Shown: in pieces, positions 33,745-46,552 of the stretch | How positions within the stretch are numbered: the stretch's first letter is position 1 | Layout: each line of letters starts with the position of its first letter | Notes under the pieces: model-generated | What the model saw: only the letters and a program-made list of their open reading frames with translations | What the model was told of the DNA's origin: nothing | The model's database searches: none | Program-made: the position numbers and the translations under genes | Origin: Erythrophleum ivorense | Taxonomy: Eukaryota > Streptophyta > Magnoliopsida > Fabales > Fabaceae | Direction of reading: 5' to 3' | NCBI GenBank assembly: GCA_026724425.1 | Contig: JAIUCV010000004.1 | Location: 3,606,001 to 3,670,000, forward strand | Length of the DNA stretch: 64,000 nt

Positions 33745-35081
33745 AAATCAATGTACGTATATTAAAATAGAAATTTTTATGTATACTAAATTTACAAAAA
33801 TAAATAAATTAAATTAAATATAAATACATATATATGAATATATTTTAATGAATTTCATAAAAATATATAATAATGTATTTACGTATTTCCTTTATAATTA
33901 ACTATTTTTTTATAAATATATTTACTTGGAAATTTCTACCACTTCTAGCTTTTGTTGAGAGTTAAATTTCAGACTGGATCTTGCAAAGAGACAAAAGTGG
34001 ACCCCAATTTCACAATCCCGGTTGTTTTTCCTATTTAGAAACCCTCCGTTCACATGAGAGCGTTACTGGATATAAAAGCCTATAAACACGTTCAGCTTTA
34101 AAGTCCTTGCGAACAACTGATCTGACATCAGACAATGAATTTATAGCTTCATACTTATCGATGATTACATCCAGGCTTCCTGTTTACTTTCTTATACTTT
34201 TCTTCTTCCATTGTTCTTTTATCTCTTTTTCTAGTTGGTTAGACGAGATGATTTGTGAAATAGACATAAAAATATATATATATATATATATTCTTATCAT
34301 ATATCTTAGAGTTAATTAGTCACGTTTTTGTGATTTTTTGTGCAATATTTCAAGCATATAGGCTCATAAATTAAACGAGGATACTATACACTATAAACTT
34401 CATAATTTATGGAAAGAGGAAATTGCTAGTAAAAAAAAGAAAAAATCATAAAGTTTGAATGAAAGATTTACGTATGCAGAATATTGAAAAGAATAGACAG
34501 AAAAAAAAGGTAATTTTATAAATAATTTTTTTACATATTTATTTTAATTTTAATTTAAAATAAAATAAATATTATTAAGTAATAATGAATAATAATTATA
34601 AAAGTATAATAGATATTACTCACAATTATAGAAAAGAAATACTTTGCCCTTACTTGCAACCAAACAGCTCCTAATTAGAAAAAGCAAAGTAGTGTGTGCA
34701 TAATGTGGCATTTTGCCTTTGATTTTAGCATAAAGCAAGACAATGAAATTGGAAGAGAAGATTAAAGAAAGATGAAAGAAAAAGAAAGGAAAACATTAAT
34801 AAAAATTAATGACCGGAAGCCGGCTTCCAATTCCATCTCGGAAACATTAATAAAATGTATGTTATGTTTTTGCTCTTTCGTCTATGTTTCTCCCTCTCTT
34901 GATTGCCATTCAGAGTATCGTTCATTGCATATCGAGTATTATAGATCCTGCACAATTTTTGTTTTTTACCCTATATATCCATTAGTTTTAACTTCATATC
35001 TGATTCCTTTTCTTTTCTTTTTTTCTTTCATACGGTTATGTTGTTGCAGATTACAATTTGGACACAACTCGAAAGCCTGCA
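33745..35081 (+). promoter_or_regulatory. Duplicated upstream region of the TIR pseudogene
   Basis: Aligns with 26895-28130. Compared with that copy, about 60 bp are missing near 34915, between TTCAG and AGTATCG, which removes the 5' UTR exon end and its GTAAGG donor. The acceptor TTGTTGCAG (ending near 35049) is kept. An AT microsatellite lies at 34271-34291. Probably a dead promoter. Confidence 0.5.
34271..34291. repeat. AT dinucleotide microsatellite
   Basis: About ten AT units. The equivalent place in the gene 2 upstream region (27460-27486) has a shorter, interrupted AT/AC run. Confidence 0.85.
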
Positions 35082-35547
35082 ATGTCATATAGTGTCCAAG
35101 AAGAATCTTCCTCAAACTCTTCTGCTCCTAATTCAACCCCAAAATGGAAATTTGACGTTTTCTTGAGTTTTACGGGACAAGACACTCGCCTGAATTTTAC
35201 AGATCACTTATATGCTGCTTTAAGTTGAAGTGGTATCATAGCTTTCGGGGATGATGAAGGAATGGAGAGAGGAGAAGTTATATCACAACAACTCATTAAA
35301 GCAATTGAGGATTCTCTCTCTGCAGTTGTTGTTCTCTCCAAAAATTAGGCATCTGCTACATGGTGTTTGGATGAACTCTAAAAGATTCTTGAATCCAATA
35401 ATAAATTGGGTCGAAAAGTTTTCCCCATCTTCTATGATGCAGATCCATCTGATGTAAGGCACCAAAAATATAGTTTTACAGAAGCTTTAGCTAAACATGA
35501 AGAGAGATTCAAAGAAAGCAAAGACAAGGTGCAAAGATGGAGAAATT
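35082..35547 (+). pseudogene. TNL copy 3: TIR-exon pseudogene
   Basis: Starts with ATG at 35082 in the same context as gene 2 and follows its TIR exon closely, including KFDVFLSFTGQDTR. In-frame stops: TGA 35226-35228, TAG 35346-35348 and TAA 35379-35381, each explicable by one substitution. Homology ends at about 35547, after QRWRN, roughly 90 bp before the normal splice donor, where a foldback element begins. No NB-ARC or LRR exon follows. It cannot encode a TIR protein without reading through three stops. Confidence 0.88.
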
Positions 35548-36525
35548 TATTTCCTTTCTTTTTTCTGACAGAAATATATTTTTATTCTTTTAATCTTATC
35601 TTAAATTTTATTTTTATTTTTTAACTTTATTAAATTTCAATTTAATTTTTTAGATAACTTTACTCAAATTTCACTTTCATCTTTTAACTTCATTTTATTC
35701 CAATTTGATTCCTTAATTTTACTTTTAAGTTTTACTTTTGTCTCTTAATTTTATCTAGTTTCAATTTAGTCCCTGAACTTTATTTTAAGTTTCACCTCTA
35801 TCCTTTAATTTTATTTTGTTTTAATTTGGTCCTTAATTTTAAAAAAACTACTCAAATTTTTATTTCCTCTATCACCATCAAATTAAAATGCTTTAATATT
35901 TAGGCTTAGTATAAATTAAGAGTAAAGATCATTGGAAAACAAATTGCGCTAGTGACACCAAAATGAAGAAAACAAATATAAAAACAAATTCTACTACTAA
36001 GTACCAATCAATATACTTTATGGAATAATAAGACATGGAATTAAATCTTCAAATAGAAATTATTATGTTCCATGGAGGTTACTCATATCAAGAGACAAAT
36101 AAAAAAAGGGAAAAATATTTGAATAGTTTCATGGAAGAATAAGATATAGAATTGAATCTTCACATAGAAATTGTTATGTTTCATGGAGCTTGTTTATGTC
36201 AATAGACAAATAAAAAAAATGAAAGGAGGAAAAAAAAATATTTGAATAGTTTTTGAAAATTAAGGAATAAATCAAAACAAAAAGAAATTAAAGGATAAAA
36301 TTGAAACTTGAGATAAAGTTAAGGAATTAAATTAGAACCAAATAAAATTAAAAGATAAAAGTGAACTTAAATAAAGTTAAAGGATCAAATTGGAACCAAA
36401 TAAAGTTAAGAGATGAAAGTATAATCTAAGATAAAGTTAAGAGATAAAACTAAAACTAAAGAAAGTTAAAGTACGAAAATAAAATTTGAGGTAAAGTTAA
36501 GAAACTAATAATGTATTTTTGCTTT
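35548..36525. mobile_element. Foldback-like element with long inverted arms
   Basis: The left arm (about 35580-35865, plus-strand T-rich) is an imperfect reverse complement of the right arm (about 36240-36520, A-rich). Each arm is built from diverged tandem units of about 45-50 bp with words such as CAATTTAGTCCCTGAACTTT and its complement. The 370-bp middle holds a direct duplication of about 95 bp (36015-36110 and 36127-36225). This architecture, tandem-unit arms around a short loop, fits foldback transposons. Exact ends and TSD were not determined. It lies exactly where TNL copy 3 is truncated. Confidence 0.6.
36015..36225. repeat. Direct duplication in the foldback loop
   Basis: Two copies of about 95 bp, each with TGGAA(G)AATAAGA near the start, ATAGAAATT in the middle and AGACAAATAAAAAAA near the end. 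Confidence 0.65.
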
Positions 36526-37015
36526 TTTTTAATTCATCATTTTCCTTTATGCTGACTTTCCTGCCATACTAGCAAAAGTGTAAATGAATTTAAAACTGTA
36601 AACATGAGTGATTCTTCTTTGTGAATGACTAATCTGATCAGATAATGAATTTATAATTTTATAGTTTCCTCTTTCCTTTTTCTTCACTTTCTCTTGTTGG
36701 TTAGTTAAAATTATATGTGAAAGAGAAAGAGAAACAAATTAAAAAAAATATTCTTATAATATATACTATACAGTAGAGTTAATATATATGGTGCTAATCG
36801 TAGCCACTTAATTTTTTTTGTTGTCTTTTTGTGTGTGTAATATTTCAAGGATAGACCTATAAATTAAACATGGGTAATACATAAAATTTTATTTTCATAA
36901 TTCATTGGAAGAGCAAAATGCTAGTAAATATAAACAAATCATAATTAAAATTTACATAAATGACTTGCACTTTTAGCATAAAGCAAGACACTGGGAAAGA
37001 AGATTAAAGAAAGAC
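36526..37015 (+). promoter_or_regulatory. Relic upstream region of a lost fourth TNL copy
   Basis: Matches the TNL upstream regions: TCTGATCAGATAATGAATTT (compare 4540-4562) and ATTCTTATAATATATACTAT (compare 4669-4688) are closest to gene 1, and TGTAATATTTCAAG with ATAAATTAAACA (36836-36869) follows the gene 2 version. Homology ends near 37010 after AAGAAGATTAAAGAAAGA, before any leader or coding sequence. No TIR exon follows. Confidence 0.6.
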
Positions 37016-37873
37016 AAATGATAAATGATATTTGGACAAGTCAATTTTGTTATATATTTTAAATTGTATACTTTTAACTTTCCTAAAATTTAATTACTTA
37101 ACAGGGAAGTTTTTCATCAATTTAAATCAATAAACATTAATGAAATTCCATGTGTTTGCTTTATTCATTTCAGGATCATTGTTTCACAAATTGACTTTAT
37201 CAAAATCACAATTAGCTTGTTATAGGAAATCTGGCAACATTTTTTCTAAAAATTAGAACATCCTCGATTACCTACAACTAGTCCAACTAGACACACAACA
37301 AGAGATCTATGCTCTCAATCGTTAATCAACATTAAGACATAATTAATAGGGTGAGGATCCTGCGTACAGTTTGTGAAGCTAACTTACAAATACAACTATA
37401 TATATACACAAAGGACAACTAACCATCAATACTTAACTAGTCGATTATTGGCTCTTTACCAGTAACACTCTGGAGCTAAGCCGGAAGAGTGTTTAGACAT
37501 AATTCCAATATCTACAAAAATAAATAATAGAATGAATTGCAATATTCAATGAGTTGAAAAAGCACAATAGTTGAAAGGACAAGTGGGTATAAAGCTTTTC
37601 TAAACAAAAATAGGTTTTAGTTTGGATTTAACATGGGAAATAACAAAGGTAATTGCAGGATAAACATACATTACTTTGATATGATATGTTAATATTTATT
37701 TATGATATAAAAATATGGAAACTAAAGAATAATGGAATTTAACAAAGAGTAAGAAAAGGAGAAAATTATAAAATACATACATAATAAATTTAATTAAGCT
37801 TAAAATTTAGTTTGATTGAACACTTACTTTTCATTGCCAGCTTGATAAAATACAAAATAAAACCTATAGTAGC
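37016..37873. other. AT-rich intergenic DNA, no gene seen
   Basis: No open frame, RNA gene or bounded repeat is recognised. Confidence 0.4.
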
Positions 37874-39060
37874 TGATAATTCGAGTATTTCTACATTTTA
37901 TACCTCTTATACATAATTTTATAATAATTCAAGGCTAATTTGATGACCTTAGGTTCATTTTATAGTACTTGGCTTAATCTGGGATTAATGTGCTTTAATT
38001 GTATTTTTATTGAATATAGGTTTTAATTGTCATTATTATATTTTGATCAAGAGAGGCCAAATTATTCAAATTTTGTTTTTACAAATAAGCTAAGCCAACA
38101 GATGGACTTGGATGCTTCATAAATAGGCTAGTGTTGGCTTACTTTAATTAGAAATTTATATTGCATTTTAGAAATTTTTGGACTGTCTGATGTAATCCTA
38201 GCCCATTTGACATTTTAGGATTATTAAGTCATCTTTAGTCATTCATTCATCCAAACAACCATCATTTCCTGAGGCTTTTCGACTGTATGGATGTTTTTCC
38301 TCTGGAGCATTTCTCTTCTATAATAGTATTCTAAACTTTCTTCTATAATCAATCTAAGGACTGAACCTAATGTTGAACCTGAGTTTACCATTGTAATGAA
38401 TACTGGTTTGATTTTAATTACCAATGTATTTCATTTATGCTCTTCTCTATTTTCATATTCATCTTGATTATACCAGTTGGATAATTTGGATTGTGTAATT
38501 ACTAGTTCATCACCATTATCTAAGGATTATGATTGATTTAGTCGACTGGTTAATCAAATGAATTCATTTTGTTATTCACATTAGAGGTTTCTGTGTGATT
38601 GTCCTGATATGTTCAAATAGGATTGGTACTATTTCATTAATCTTATGCTTTTACATTAGATATAATAAGCAAAATTGATCATAACCTTAAGTGGTAGCTT
38701 AGGAACATTAGATATAACTAATTAGGAGATTAAAATTAGACCAAAAAAATTTTTAGTAGACAAGGAAGGTGAGATATAAGGGAAAGGAATCTTGGATTGG
38801 TTACATTCTAGTAAATTGTTGTTTCTGAATCTGTTTTAGTAGTGATTTTCTATTTTAATCAATCTTTAATTTCTTATACAATCCCCATTTGAATTAGTTT
38901 TGGTTCTGTAAACTCCAATTCTTTAATTTGATTGATTTGATCAAAGGCTTCTTGAGAGATGATTTGGTGGATACTTTACTACAAACCAGTGATTTTTACT
39001 AATCTTGGCTTGTTTGATAATCGTGAGTATAATTCTGTTTACTAGTAACTAATAGTTAAA
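37874..39060 (+). mobile_element. Probable Athila-like solo LTR
   Basis: Begins TGATAATTCGAGTATTTCTA, the kind of start seen in plant Athila/Tat LTRs, and goes on with the usual order of such LTRs: a segment with GGCTAGTGTTGGCTTA, an R/U5-like stretch (GATTGAACCTAATGTTGAACC near 38357) and a tail with GCTTCTTGAGAGATGATTTG near 38948. The right end and a TSD were not pinned down. A minus-strand open frame at 38239-38424 is judged chance. No internal domain adjoins it, so it is either a solo LTR or a fragment. Confidence 0.38.
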
Positions 39061-39658
39061 TCAAGGTATAATTTAAAGAAGTATTAAAAAAAAGAGATAA
39101 ATAAAACTTAATTCATAAAAAGAAATTCACATATCAAGAAGTAACAAATACTAGTAGTTTGAAGATAATTTAACACAACATTATAATACGAGGATTTATG
39201 CAGAACTCTAAGTTCTAAAATATATATACTAACATGGGCATACAACCTACAAGGGTAAATAACCATGTATTAAATCCTATAGCATTATAGGTGAGAATCA
39301 CAAGCAAGATTACTACTATTGTCCCTACTTGCCACCATCCCTATAGCCCCTAAACATATAGAGAGCATCCAGCTCAATACTCTTTAGGTACTCAATCAAA
39401 AAAATCACGTGATAATATCTAAGGTGCATTGAGGATTAATAGGACTATTATTAGCAACCAACATTCTACATAATCCTACTTTATACATAAATAATATTAG
39501 ATAATAAAGAGAGTTCATATACCAAAATCTCCTAAATAAATTATTCTGCAATAAAATTTCACAATGGAAAATATAGCATTTCACAAGCATAAAACACCAG
39601 AATGATACCATTAAAAAACATTTTACGACAAACTTATTTTCGAAAGCAATAACACTTT
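39061..39658. other. AT-rich spacer, no gene seen
   Basis: No feature recognised up to the TSD of the next element. Confidence 0.4.
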
Positions 39659-39663
39659 AAGTC

Positions 39664-42600
39664 TGTAATATCTGGTCCCTCCGTAAACGTGAGAAACGCG
39701 ATGTTCGGTTTCTCAGTAAACGTTAGAAAATAGTCAAATATAAAAGGAAGTTCTTCAAATAGAAGGAATTTGGGCCAACTAAAATTATGATAAAATTTTA
39801 AATAATATAAAATAAGGATTTGAGTCTTGAGTTACCCAAAAACCAGGACCGGAGTGATTCAAAAAATTTGCCGAAAGGCTAGTGGCATTTTCGTAAATAT
39901 GGGCACTTTTTGAAAAACTCACAGGAGGGATTTTTAAATAAAATTTTGAGTTTTTCGGGGTTCTCAGAGGCCCTGAAAACCATGGGAAGCCCTGGGACAG
40001 TTAAAGCCCCTCCAGTATATGTTTTCCAATGGCGATGAGCCCGAACTTTGACTGGATTGTTTGGGAAGGTTTTAACTTCAAATTAAGTAATTCCAAAGGC
40101 ATTTTATAAGATTGAGGACCTAAATTTTATGATGAAAAATACCGTTCTAAAAAAGGAGCTAAAATGAGCCTTAAATGAATTAACCAAGAATGAAGAACAA
40201 AAGTGGCATTTTTAAAAAGCTTTTATGTATCTCCTTTTGGTATATGAAGCGTCCCCCTTCTCTTTCATCATAACAGACCCTTCATTCTGCCCAAAACAAA
40301 GAGAGAAGCCAGAGAAGAGAGATGCACTAGGATAGAGCTCAAGGAGGGAGAAAAACCAAAAAGAAAAGTTATGGAAATCAAGACTTTTTCTAGTTCTCTC
40401 TTTAGAAACTCTCTTCTCCTCCTTCCCACCTTCCTTTCTATAGTTTTATTTGATGAAGTGGGGCTGTTTTTAGGTCTAGTTCAAAGGGAGAAGGGTAGGA
40501 ATTCAAGGAGGAGTTTACACCAAGTGAAAGAGGCTTTGAAGGACACAAGAAACTAAGGTATTCTTTCTTGTTTTGTTACTTCTCCTTACTTGCTTTCTCC
40601 ATGGAATTTTCGTTCACCTTAGGGCCCATTCCATAGGAGATAAATTTTGACTATACTAGGGTAGAATTAGGGATTCTATAATATGAGGATTAGAAAGATA
40701 CAAGTGGAATTAATTAAGAAGCAAAAGAGAACTAAGAATGAGAAGTTAGGGATTCAAAGACATAGGTAAAAATATGATTTTATTTAAGAGTTTCCAAGCC
40801 TATGTGAATGTTTGTATGAGTTCCTAAGACCCTTAGAGAGCTTCCCACATGCACCTCCCATCCAAGAAAGCAAAAAAATTGCAAGAAAAACTAATGAACT
40901 CTAAGTTGAAAAAGTGTAGTGCATTTGAAAGGATTGTAAAAATTGATTTGATTCATGCATTCTCTAATATATGTGAGTGTTTGTTTGAGTTCTTAAGACC
41001 CCTAAGAAGCATCCCAAGTGGCTCTCCCATCAAGGAAAAATTGAAAACCCCTTGAACCCCAAATGCTTCCATAATATCAACCTAGGACAGATGGAGGGGT
41101 TAGAGAGTATTTTAATTTATTTTAGCCTTGGTTTGGAACTTCACATGATGGTAGAAGGTGGGAGGAACCCTTGGAAAAAATTTAGAAGTCATGGATTGGG
41201 AAATGAGGCAATGGCTTCCATAATGTAACCTTATGAAGCAACTTGTGTCTAGGGTTTTGTAAATGAATATGTAATGGCTCCAAGGACCTTAAATGAGGTC
41301 AAATAGCCTAGAAATGAGAAGAGAATGGAGCCAAGAATTTGAATCATGATGGTTGCTTCAATAGGCCATTTATGGAACTATTATGTGACTTATGGAACCA
41401 AGTATGTTCTTAAATATAAGTTTAATGTCCTAGCTTGTTTCAAGAGTGTAATTAGCTTCCATATGATGTGTCTAGGCCAAGAGAAACCATCTCCACCAAT
41501 TTGTCGGTGTGTGGCCGAAAGAGAAGCCTTGAGTCCAAAGAAAAAAGTGTGTAATTGTACACAAGGTAGCTCTCTCTCTTTTCTCCCATGCATGAATGAA
41601 TGTCTACATTGTCTTTGAATGTGTGTATGTATATTTTAAGCTATGAATTGTGTTTTAGTATGATTCCTATGTTCCATGGAACCATAGTGTTGTATTGTGT
41701 ATTCAAATGATGCCTAGAATGTTTGCATTAGTTTGCTTGAATGTGGAGAGGCCAAGAACCTTCTATCTTCTGTGAGGATAAGCCAAGAGCCCTTAGAAGT
41801 AGTTGAGACTAAGAAAAAGTCTCCCAAGACCAAGGCTTAGTTCAAGGCCTTTGAGAAAAATGGTGACGCAAGTCCAAGAACCTTGAAAAAGTAGGTGAGG
41901 TTAATCTATTCATTTGGCAAGCCTAAATGTGTTATGTGTGCTTTGTGTAAATGCCAAGAATGTATCTTGTACCATTTTCTATATTAATATGCCATGCATG
42001 CATCCTTAAGACTTGTATTACCTTCTTTATGCATGATTGAATGGGAGATGAGCTATTGAGATTCTTTGAATCTCACTCCCTCCTCTCTAATATCCTAATA
42101 TGTTAGGTGGACCAAGTGAACAAAGACATGAGAGCCACCAAGCTTGAAGATAGGGAAATTGGCAAAGGATTTGTGAAATAGTCATTTTGTCACCCCTTTG
42201 TTGTCAAGAGATGTAATCTAATGATGTACATGGTGTATACACTTATGAATACTTGTAAATGGATATACATATTGTATGTATGAGAATTAGAACTATATTG
42301 AATGATATAACAAGTTTTTGGTATAAATAGCAAGATTTTGGCATTATGTACATGGTGTATGTTTTGGTGTGAGAGAGTGAGTTTTACAAATTTGGCTTGT
42401 TATACATTTGAGCCATGTTTGATAGCCTATGTTGATACTTTCCCACGTGCTCATAGAGTCTTAGGAGTAGGAGAAACAAATTTGAACAAGGAGCCCTTTT
42501 TTAACACAAAAAATTGTCACTTTACCCCTTTATATCAAAGTATGACCAAATGACCTTTTTTAATTTTAAATTTGTCATGCAATTAGATTTTGCCTAAAGC

Positions 42601-44008
42601 TTTTTGAGAAGCTAAAGATCAGGTCATTTAGAGGTCTATGTAATTTTCTATGATTTTTTAAAGTTGATATCAGAATTTCAGATTTGCACCAGTAATATTC
42701 ATTTGGTTAGTTGTGTAATTGTATCATCCAAGGGGCAAACGTGGTCCAATGGCTACTAAATTTAATAGAAAAAAAATAGACATTCATAGAGACTTGTAGC
42801 AACTGGAAGCACCTCATTTGGAGTCTAGAGAGGGAGATATGAATTTTTAAAGTTTCTGTCCAGTATTAGTAATTTTGCCCGACCAGAGGTACTGTTCTAT
42901 TTAATTCCGAAGTCTGGACTTGATGAACTGATCTAGAGATATTTTTTCTCTCTAGTCAACATCCATAGCTTTCCATATTGGTATTATTTTCATGGATTGG
43001 ATTTTTTTTGAAATTAATTGGATATTTTCAAAGTTTTCTGCAAAATTCTATAACAGTTCCAAAATTCAGTCTGACCTTTGGACCATTTTGGAGGTCAAAC
43101 ACCCTCTGTGATGAATTTTATGATCTGGGCATATTTTTAGTGTGAAGTAGACATCCATATCTTCCCAGAATGACTAAGATTGCATGATTTTAATTTTTTT
43201 AAAATTAGTTATGATTTTTCAAAGTTTGACTAGGAAAGGGGCCAAATCTGGCCGAAATATACTTGATTATTTTGAGCTCCATTTTGGTTTCTATGAGTTG
43301 TGGGCATGATTTTGAGATGGAAATGAGTTGTATTGATATATTTAAATATGAGAATGTATAGCATGATATCACAACCCATTTGAAAAGAGCAACTCGGAGG
43401 AGGTTTTAAGAGCATCTAGAATCTTTTGGAGTCTTTCAGAATATTCCAGAACATTCCAGAGAACTCTAGATCACTCTTGAAACCTCAAGAAACATTAGAA
43501 AATTAGAATTCTAGAAAAGTGTACATAAATATCTTATGTAAATATCTTATAGAATGTTCTAGAATTTAATATAGACCGTTGGATAGGATTGATTTCCACC
43601 GTCCATTAAGGAGGTGGGAAAGTTCTAGAACTTGAGGGAGTCCTATAAATACCTCCACCCTCCTCATTTGTAATATCATCCAGAAAGTGAGCAACATAAG
43701 TGCCTTTCACAAGTTCTCTTCTAGCTTTCTAATTTCTCTTCTTGCCTACACTTGAGGGTTCGACTGACTTAGCCAGGATCAAGGGAGTTGATCAAGCAAA
43801 GGCCGACACGGTTGAGGATTTGGGAGAAAAAGTTCCAAAGCCGTGACAATGAGCTCACACGGTCCATGTGACACCGAATGAAATTTTTAAGTACGACGCA
43901 ACGCAAAGAAAGTCACTATTTTTCCCATTTTACCTTATATCTTTATGAATATAATGATGTGAGGCATGTATATATATGATATGATGAGTTAGAAGTTATG
44001 GTGTTACA
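39664..44008 (+). mobile_element. Giant solo LTR 1 (4,345 bp)
   Basis: Starts TGTAATATCTGG and ends GTTATGGTGTTACA. The direct flanks AAGTC (39659-39663 and 44009-44013) are a perfect 5-bp TSD. It shares start, end and internal words with 46553-49897 and 53552-56433 (for example CATTTAGAGGTCTAT at 42627 and in the third copy), so the three are one family. A splice-donor-like AAGGTA stands near 40556. There is no PBS, internal domain or partner LTR inside the TSD, so it is a solo LTR, the usual product of LTR-LTR recombination. The family is probably Ty3/gypsy (inference from LTR length). Short open frames such as 40371-40556 are not believed to be genes. An insertion of about 500 bp is nested at 43340-43850. 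Confidence 0.82.
43340..43850. mobile_element. Nested insertion in solo LTR 1
   Basis: Absent from the corresponding place of solo LTR 3 (near 56260), where GAGGATG runs straight into the AGAGAGCTCA...GGTCCATG stretch. The insert is rich in TCTAGAA and TTCCAGA words and has a promoter-like CCTATAAATACCTCC near 43643, followed by CT-rich leader-like sequence. It looks like a short Copia-type LTR. A TSD was not confirmed. Confidence 0.4.
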
Positions 44009-44013
44009 AAGTC

Positions 44014-46547
44014 CACATGCCATTTCATAACCATTTGATAACATAACACACATTGGATATTATAGTTTGGAAATTTTAATATTATAATAATATACACATG
44101 TGAAGACGTTATCTAAGATGCCTATCCCACTAAACTTGCAAAATGCAAATAAAAATAAAGATCATAAAAATGAAAGGAAAGTTAAAAAATTATTATGCTT
44201 CATAATTTACTCACAATGGTTCTAGAATGATATTTGATTCATTCATCACCGAACTACCATGACATCCCACCAATGGAAAAGCACAAGGATATTTTGAAGC
44301 ATAATTATAGTAATGCCTATAAATTCAAGGAACAAAGTATAAATTTCCTTTTATATCCTATGATATTAGGCCAATCTATTTTAGATTAATTTCTACATTT
44401 AACTACTACCAAGTCCCTTACACTACCAAGTTTAACTTACTTCCTACCATCTTTGCCTTAAAGCAATAGTTAGCTTGTTTCCAAATTTGAAGGTTTTAGA
44501 ATTTACCTTAAAAATGTTTAAACTATGGGGTTAAGTCAATAGGCACCTCATCTTAGTTTACTACCTTGTTTAATTTTATTGTTTCACTACTTATTAGTTT
44601 CCCTATCTTAGTGTCAACTCTAGTTTAGTATTCAATTTACTTAACTAGTTCACCCTCCAAGTTAATTCCTTTTCAAACATATCAGCTTACTTAATTTCAT
44701 ACTTCAAGTTAATATCCACCTTGAATTGAATTCTACTCTATGTCTATTCTAGCATTTTGTCCTAGGTTAATTTTTAATTCATTTAAATTGTCCTTTTGCC
44801 TAATTTTAATACCTTAGTGTTAATTTAGTTTGTTTAGTTTATTTAGCAAGCTTAACTTACTATTTCAAAGATTAAAAGTTCGTTAAAATATCAAAGCAAT
44901 AAAATTGAACAACTAAATACTTCATCTTAGTCTTCCACCCCATTAGCCCAACTTAGCTCATTTTAGTTAATTTATCATTTACTTAGTATTCACTTTTTTT
45001 TTAGTCAATTCATTACCTAATCTAATTCCTACTCTAGAGTTAGGCTTACTAGGTTGACTCAATCATATTAATTCTTCAACAAAATATGTGGATGAAATTT
45101 CTCTTACTACTTATTTCAACAATAGCATTAGCTTGCTTTACATACTACCTATTGATTTACTTCAATCCTACAAGTATCTATTATTCAATTTATCAAACTA
45201 TAGTTTAGTATAATAGGAAAAGTGGTTAAAGTTGTTAAAATTTTTTATAGACTAAGAATAAAAGAATTAGCAAAGGAGAATGGTGAAATTCAAGTAAGTA
45301 AAGCTGGAACAACTTCAAGTTAAATTAAAAAAAAAATGTTGTTCATCATAAAGCAAAATGCAGCAGCTATTTAAGGAAAGAAATGAAGGAACAAGAAAGG
45401 CCTACCTCACCAAGGGCATAGCTACATAATGCAGAAAAAAAAGGGGAACCAATTACCATTTCAATCCATGGTTGAATAAGAAGGAATGAATCATATAAAA
45501 AAAATATTGCTATAACGCATGAACACTGATTGGAGAAATTAAAGTGATAACCATTGAAATTGGGGAGAAGTTGAAGGAGTTTCAATAAAGATGAGTGAAG
45601 GAGAAGTATGCACATGAGAGAGAAGAAAATATGCAAAGATTAGGGATCTAATATGAGCACAAGAGAGAAAGAGAATGAAGTTGGATGAAGGATGAGAAAT
45701 AGGGTGAAAGGACGTGCTCTAATATTCTGTTGCAAGAAAGAGATTACATGGGTCATTTGTGAAGCTTTAGGAAGACTTCTATTTTTTTTAATGGCTAACC
45801 TTTAATATAACAAGAAGCAAAATGCTTATTCTCTTCCTAATCATTTGAGAAAAACATCTCTTCCCTTGTGTCCCTTTCCTTTTATATATAGACAAAATAC
45901 TTATAAACTACTCTTTAGGGTTAAAACATGTTAATGTGGATATTTACACATTTGCTTCTTTGATCTGAATTAAATTTTCTCAAAATTAGAATCCATTTCC
46001 CATTTTGTTTATTTATTTTAAAGTAATTTAAACCAATTTACTTATTTGTTTATTTAAATTGACTTTCCTTAAGTAGTTTAAAGTTTAATTTTCTTATGCA
46101 AGTGGTTACATAGTTATGAATTATGTATAACTTATGGTTAGACCAATGGCTAGCTTAATATACATATGATTTAAATTTGATTTAAGCACTTATTTGTCCC
46201 CATCATTTATTTATGTTTGTAAAATTTAGTACTATAAAATAACCTAGTCCTTGGGTCGTGCCTTGATTTTGTTTTTAGAAAATGTGTAGCGGTGATTCCA
46301 TTTCATTATTACTTCAATATATTTATTTTATTGAGTATTTGCTGGAAATGAAGTGAGTGAAAGATTCATATTGGTTCTACTTCTTATCAATTTAATTCTA
46401 ATACGACAACATCTCATATTGTTATTTATGAACAGATGATAAAAAAGCAAAGGAAGAAGCTGTAAATTTGCAAGTTCATTTGCCATTCCATTCCTACATG
46501 TATTAAAATATATTTGCATTTTTTGTTTTATTGTTATAATTGTTGTG
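44014..46547. other. Decayed repeat DNA, no gene seen
   Basis: Contains a repeat shared with 50320-50530 (at 44085-44300), a T/A-rich low-complexity stretch (44380-45240) and a minus-strand frame (45367-45636) of no known family. The stretch near 46235-46350 (CTTGGGTCGTGCCTTGATTT) resembles the tails of plant gypsy LTRs. Probably old retroelement debris. Confidence 0.35.
44085..44300 (+). repeat. Dispersed repeat, copy A
   Basis: Shares words such as CTATCCCA, AATGCAAATAAA/ATACAAATAAA and CATAATTTACTCACAATGGTT with 50320-50530, in the same orientation. The class is unknown, probably retroelement-derived. Confidence 0.5.
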
Positions 46548-46552
46548 AATAT

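Noticed and set aside
36015..36225. Loop duplication considered as an LTR pair
   Set aside because: The copies are about 95 bp, nearly adjacent, without TG/CA ends, and lie inside larger inverted arms.
38239..38424. 61-codon minus-strand frame
   Set aside because: It lies in a probable LTR with no domain or codon pattern.
40371..40556. Open frame with a hydrophobic start in solo LTR 1
   Set aside because: It falls in the leader region of an LTR, is not conserved in the sister LTRs, and shows no domain.
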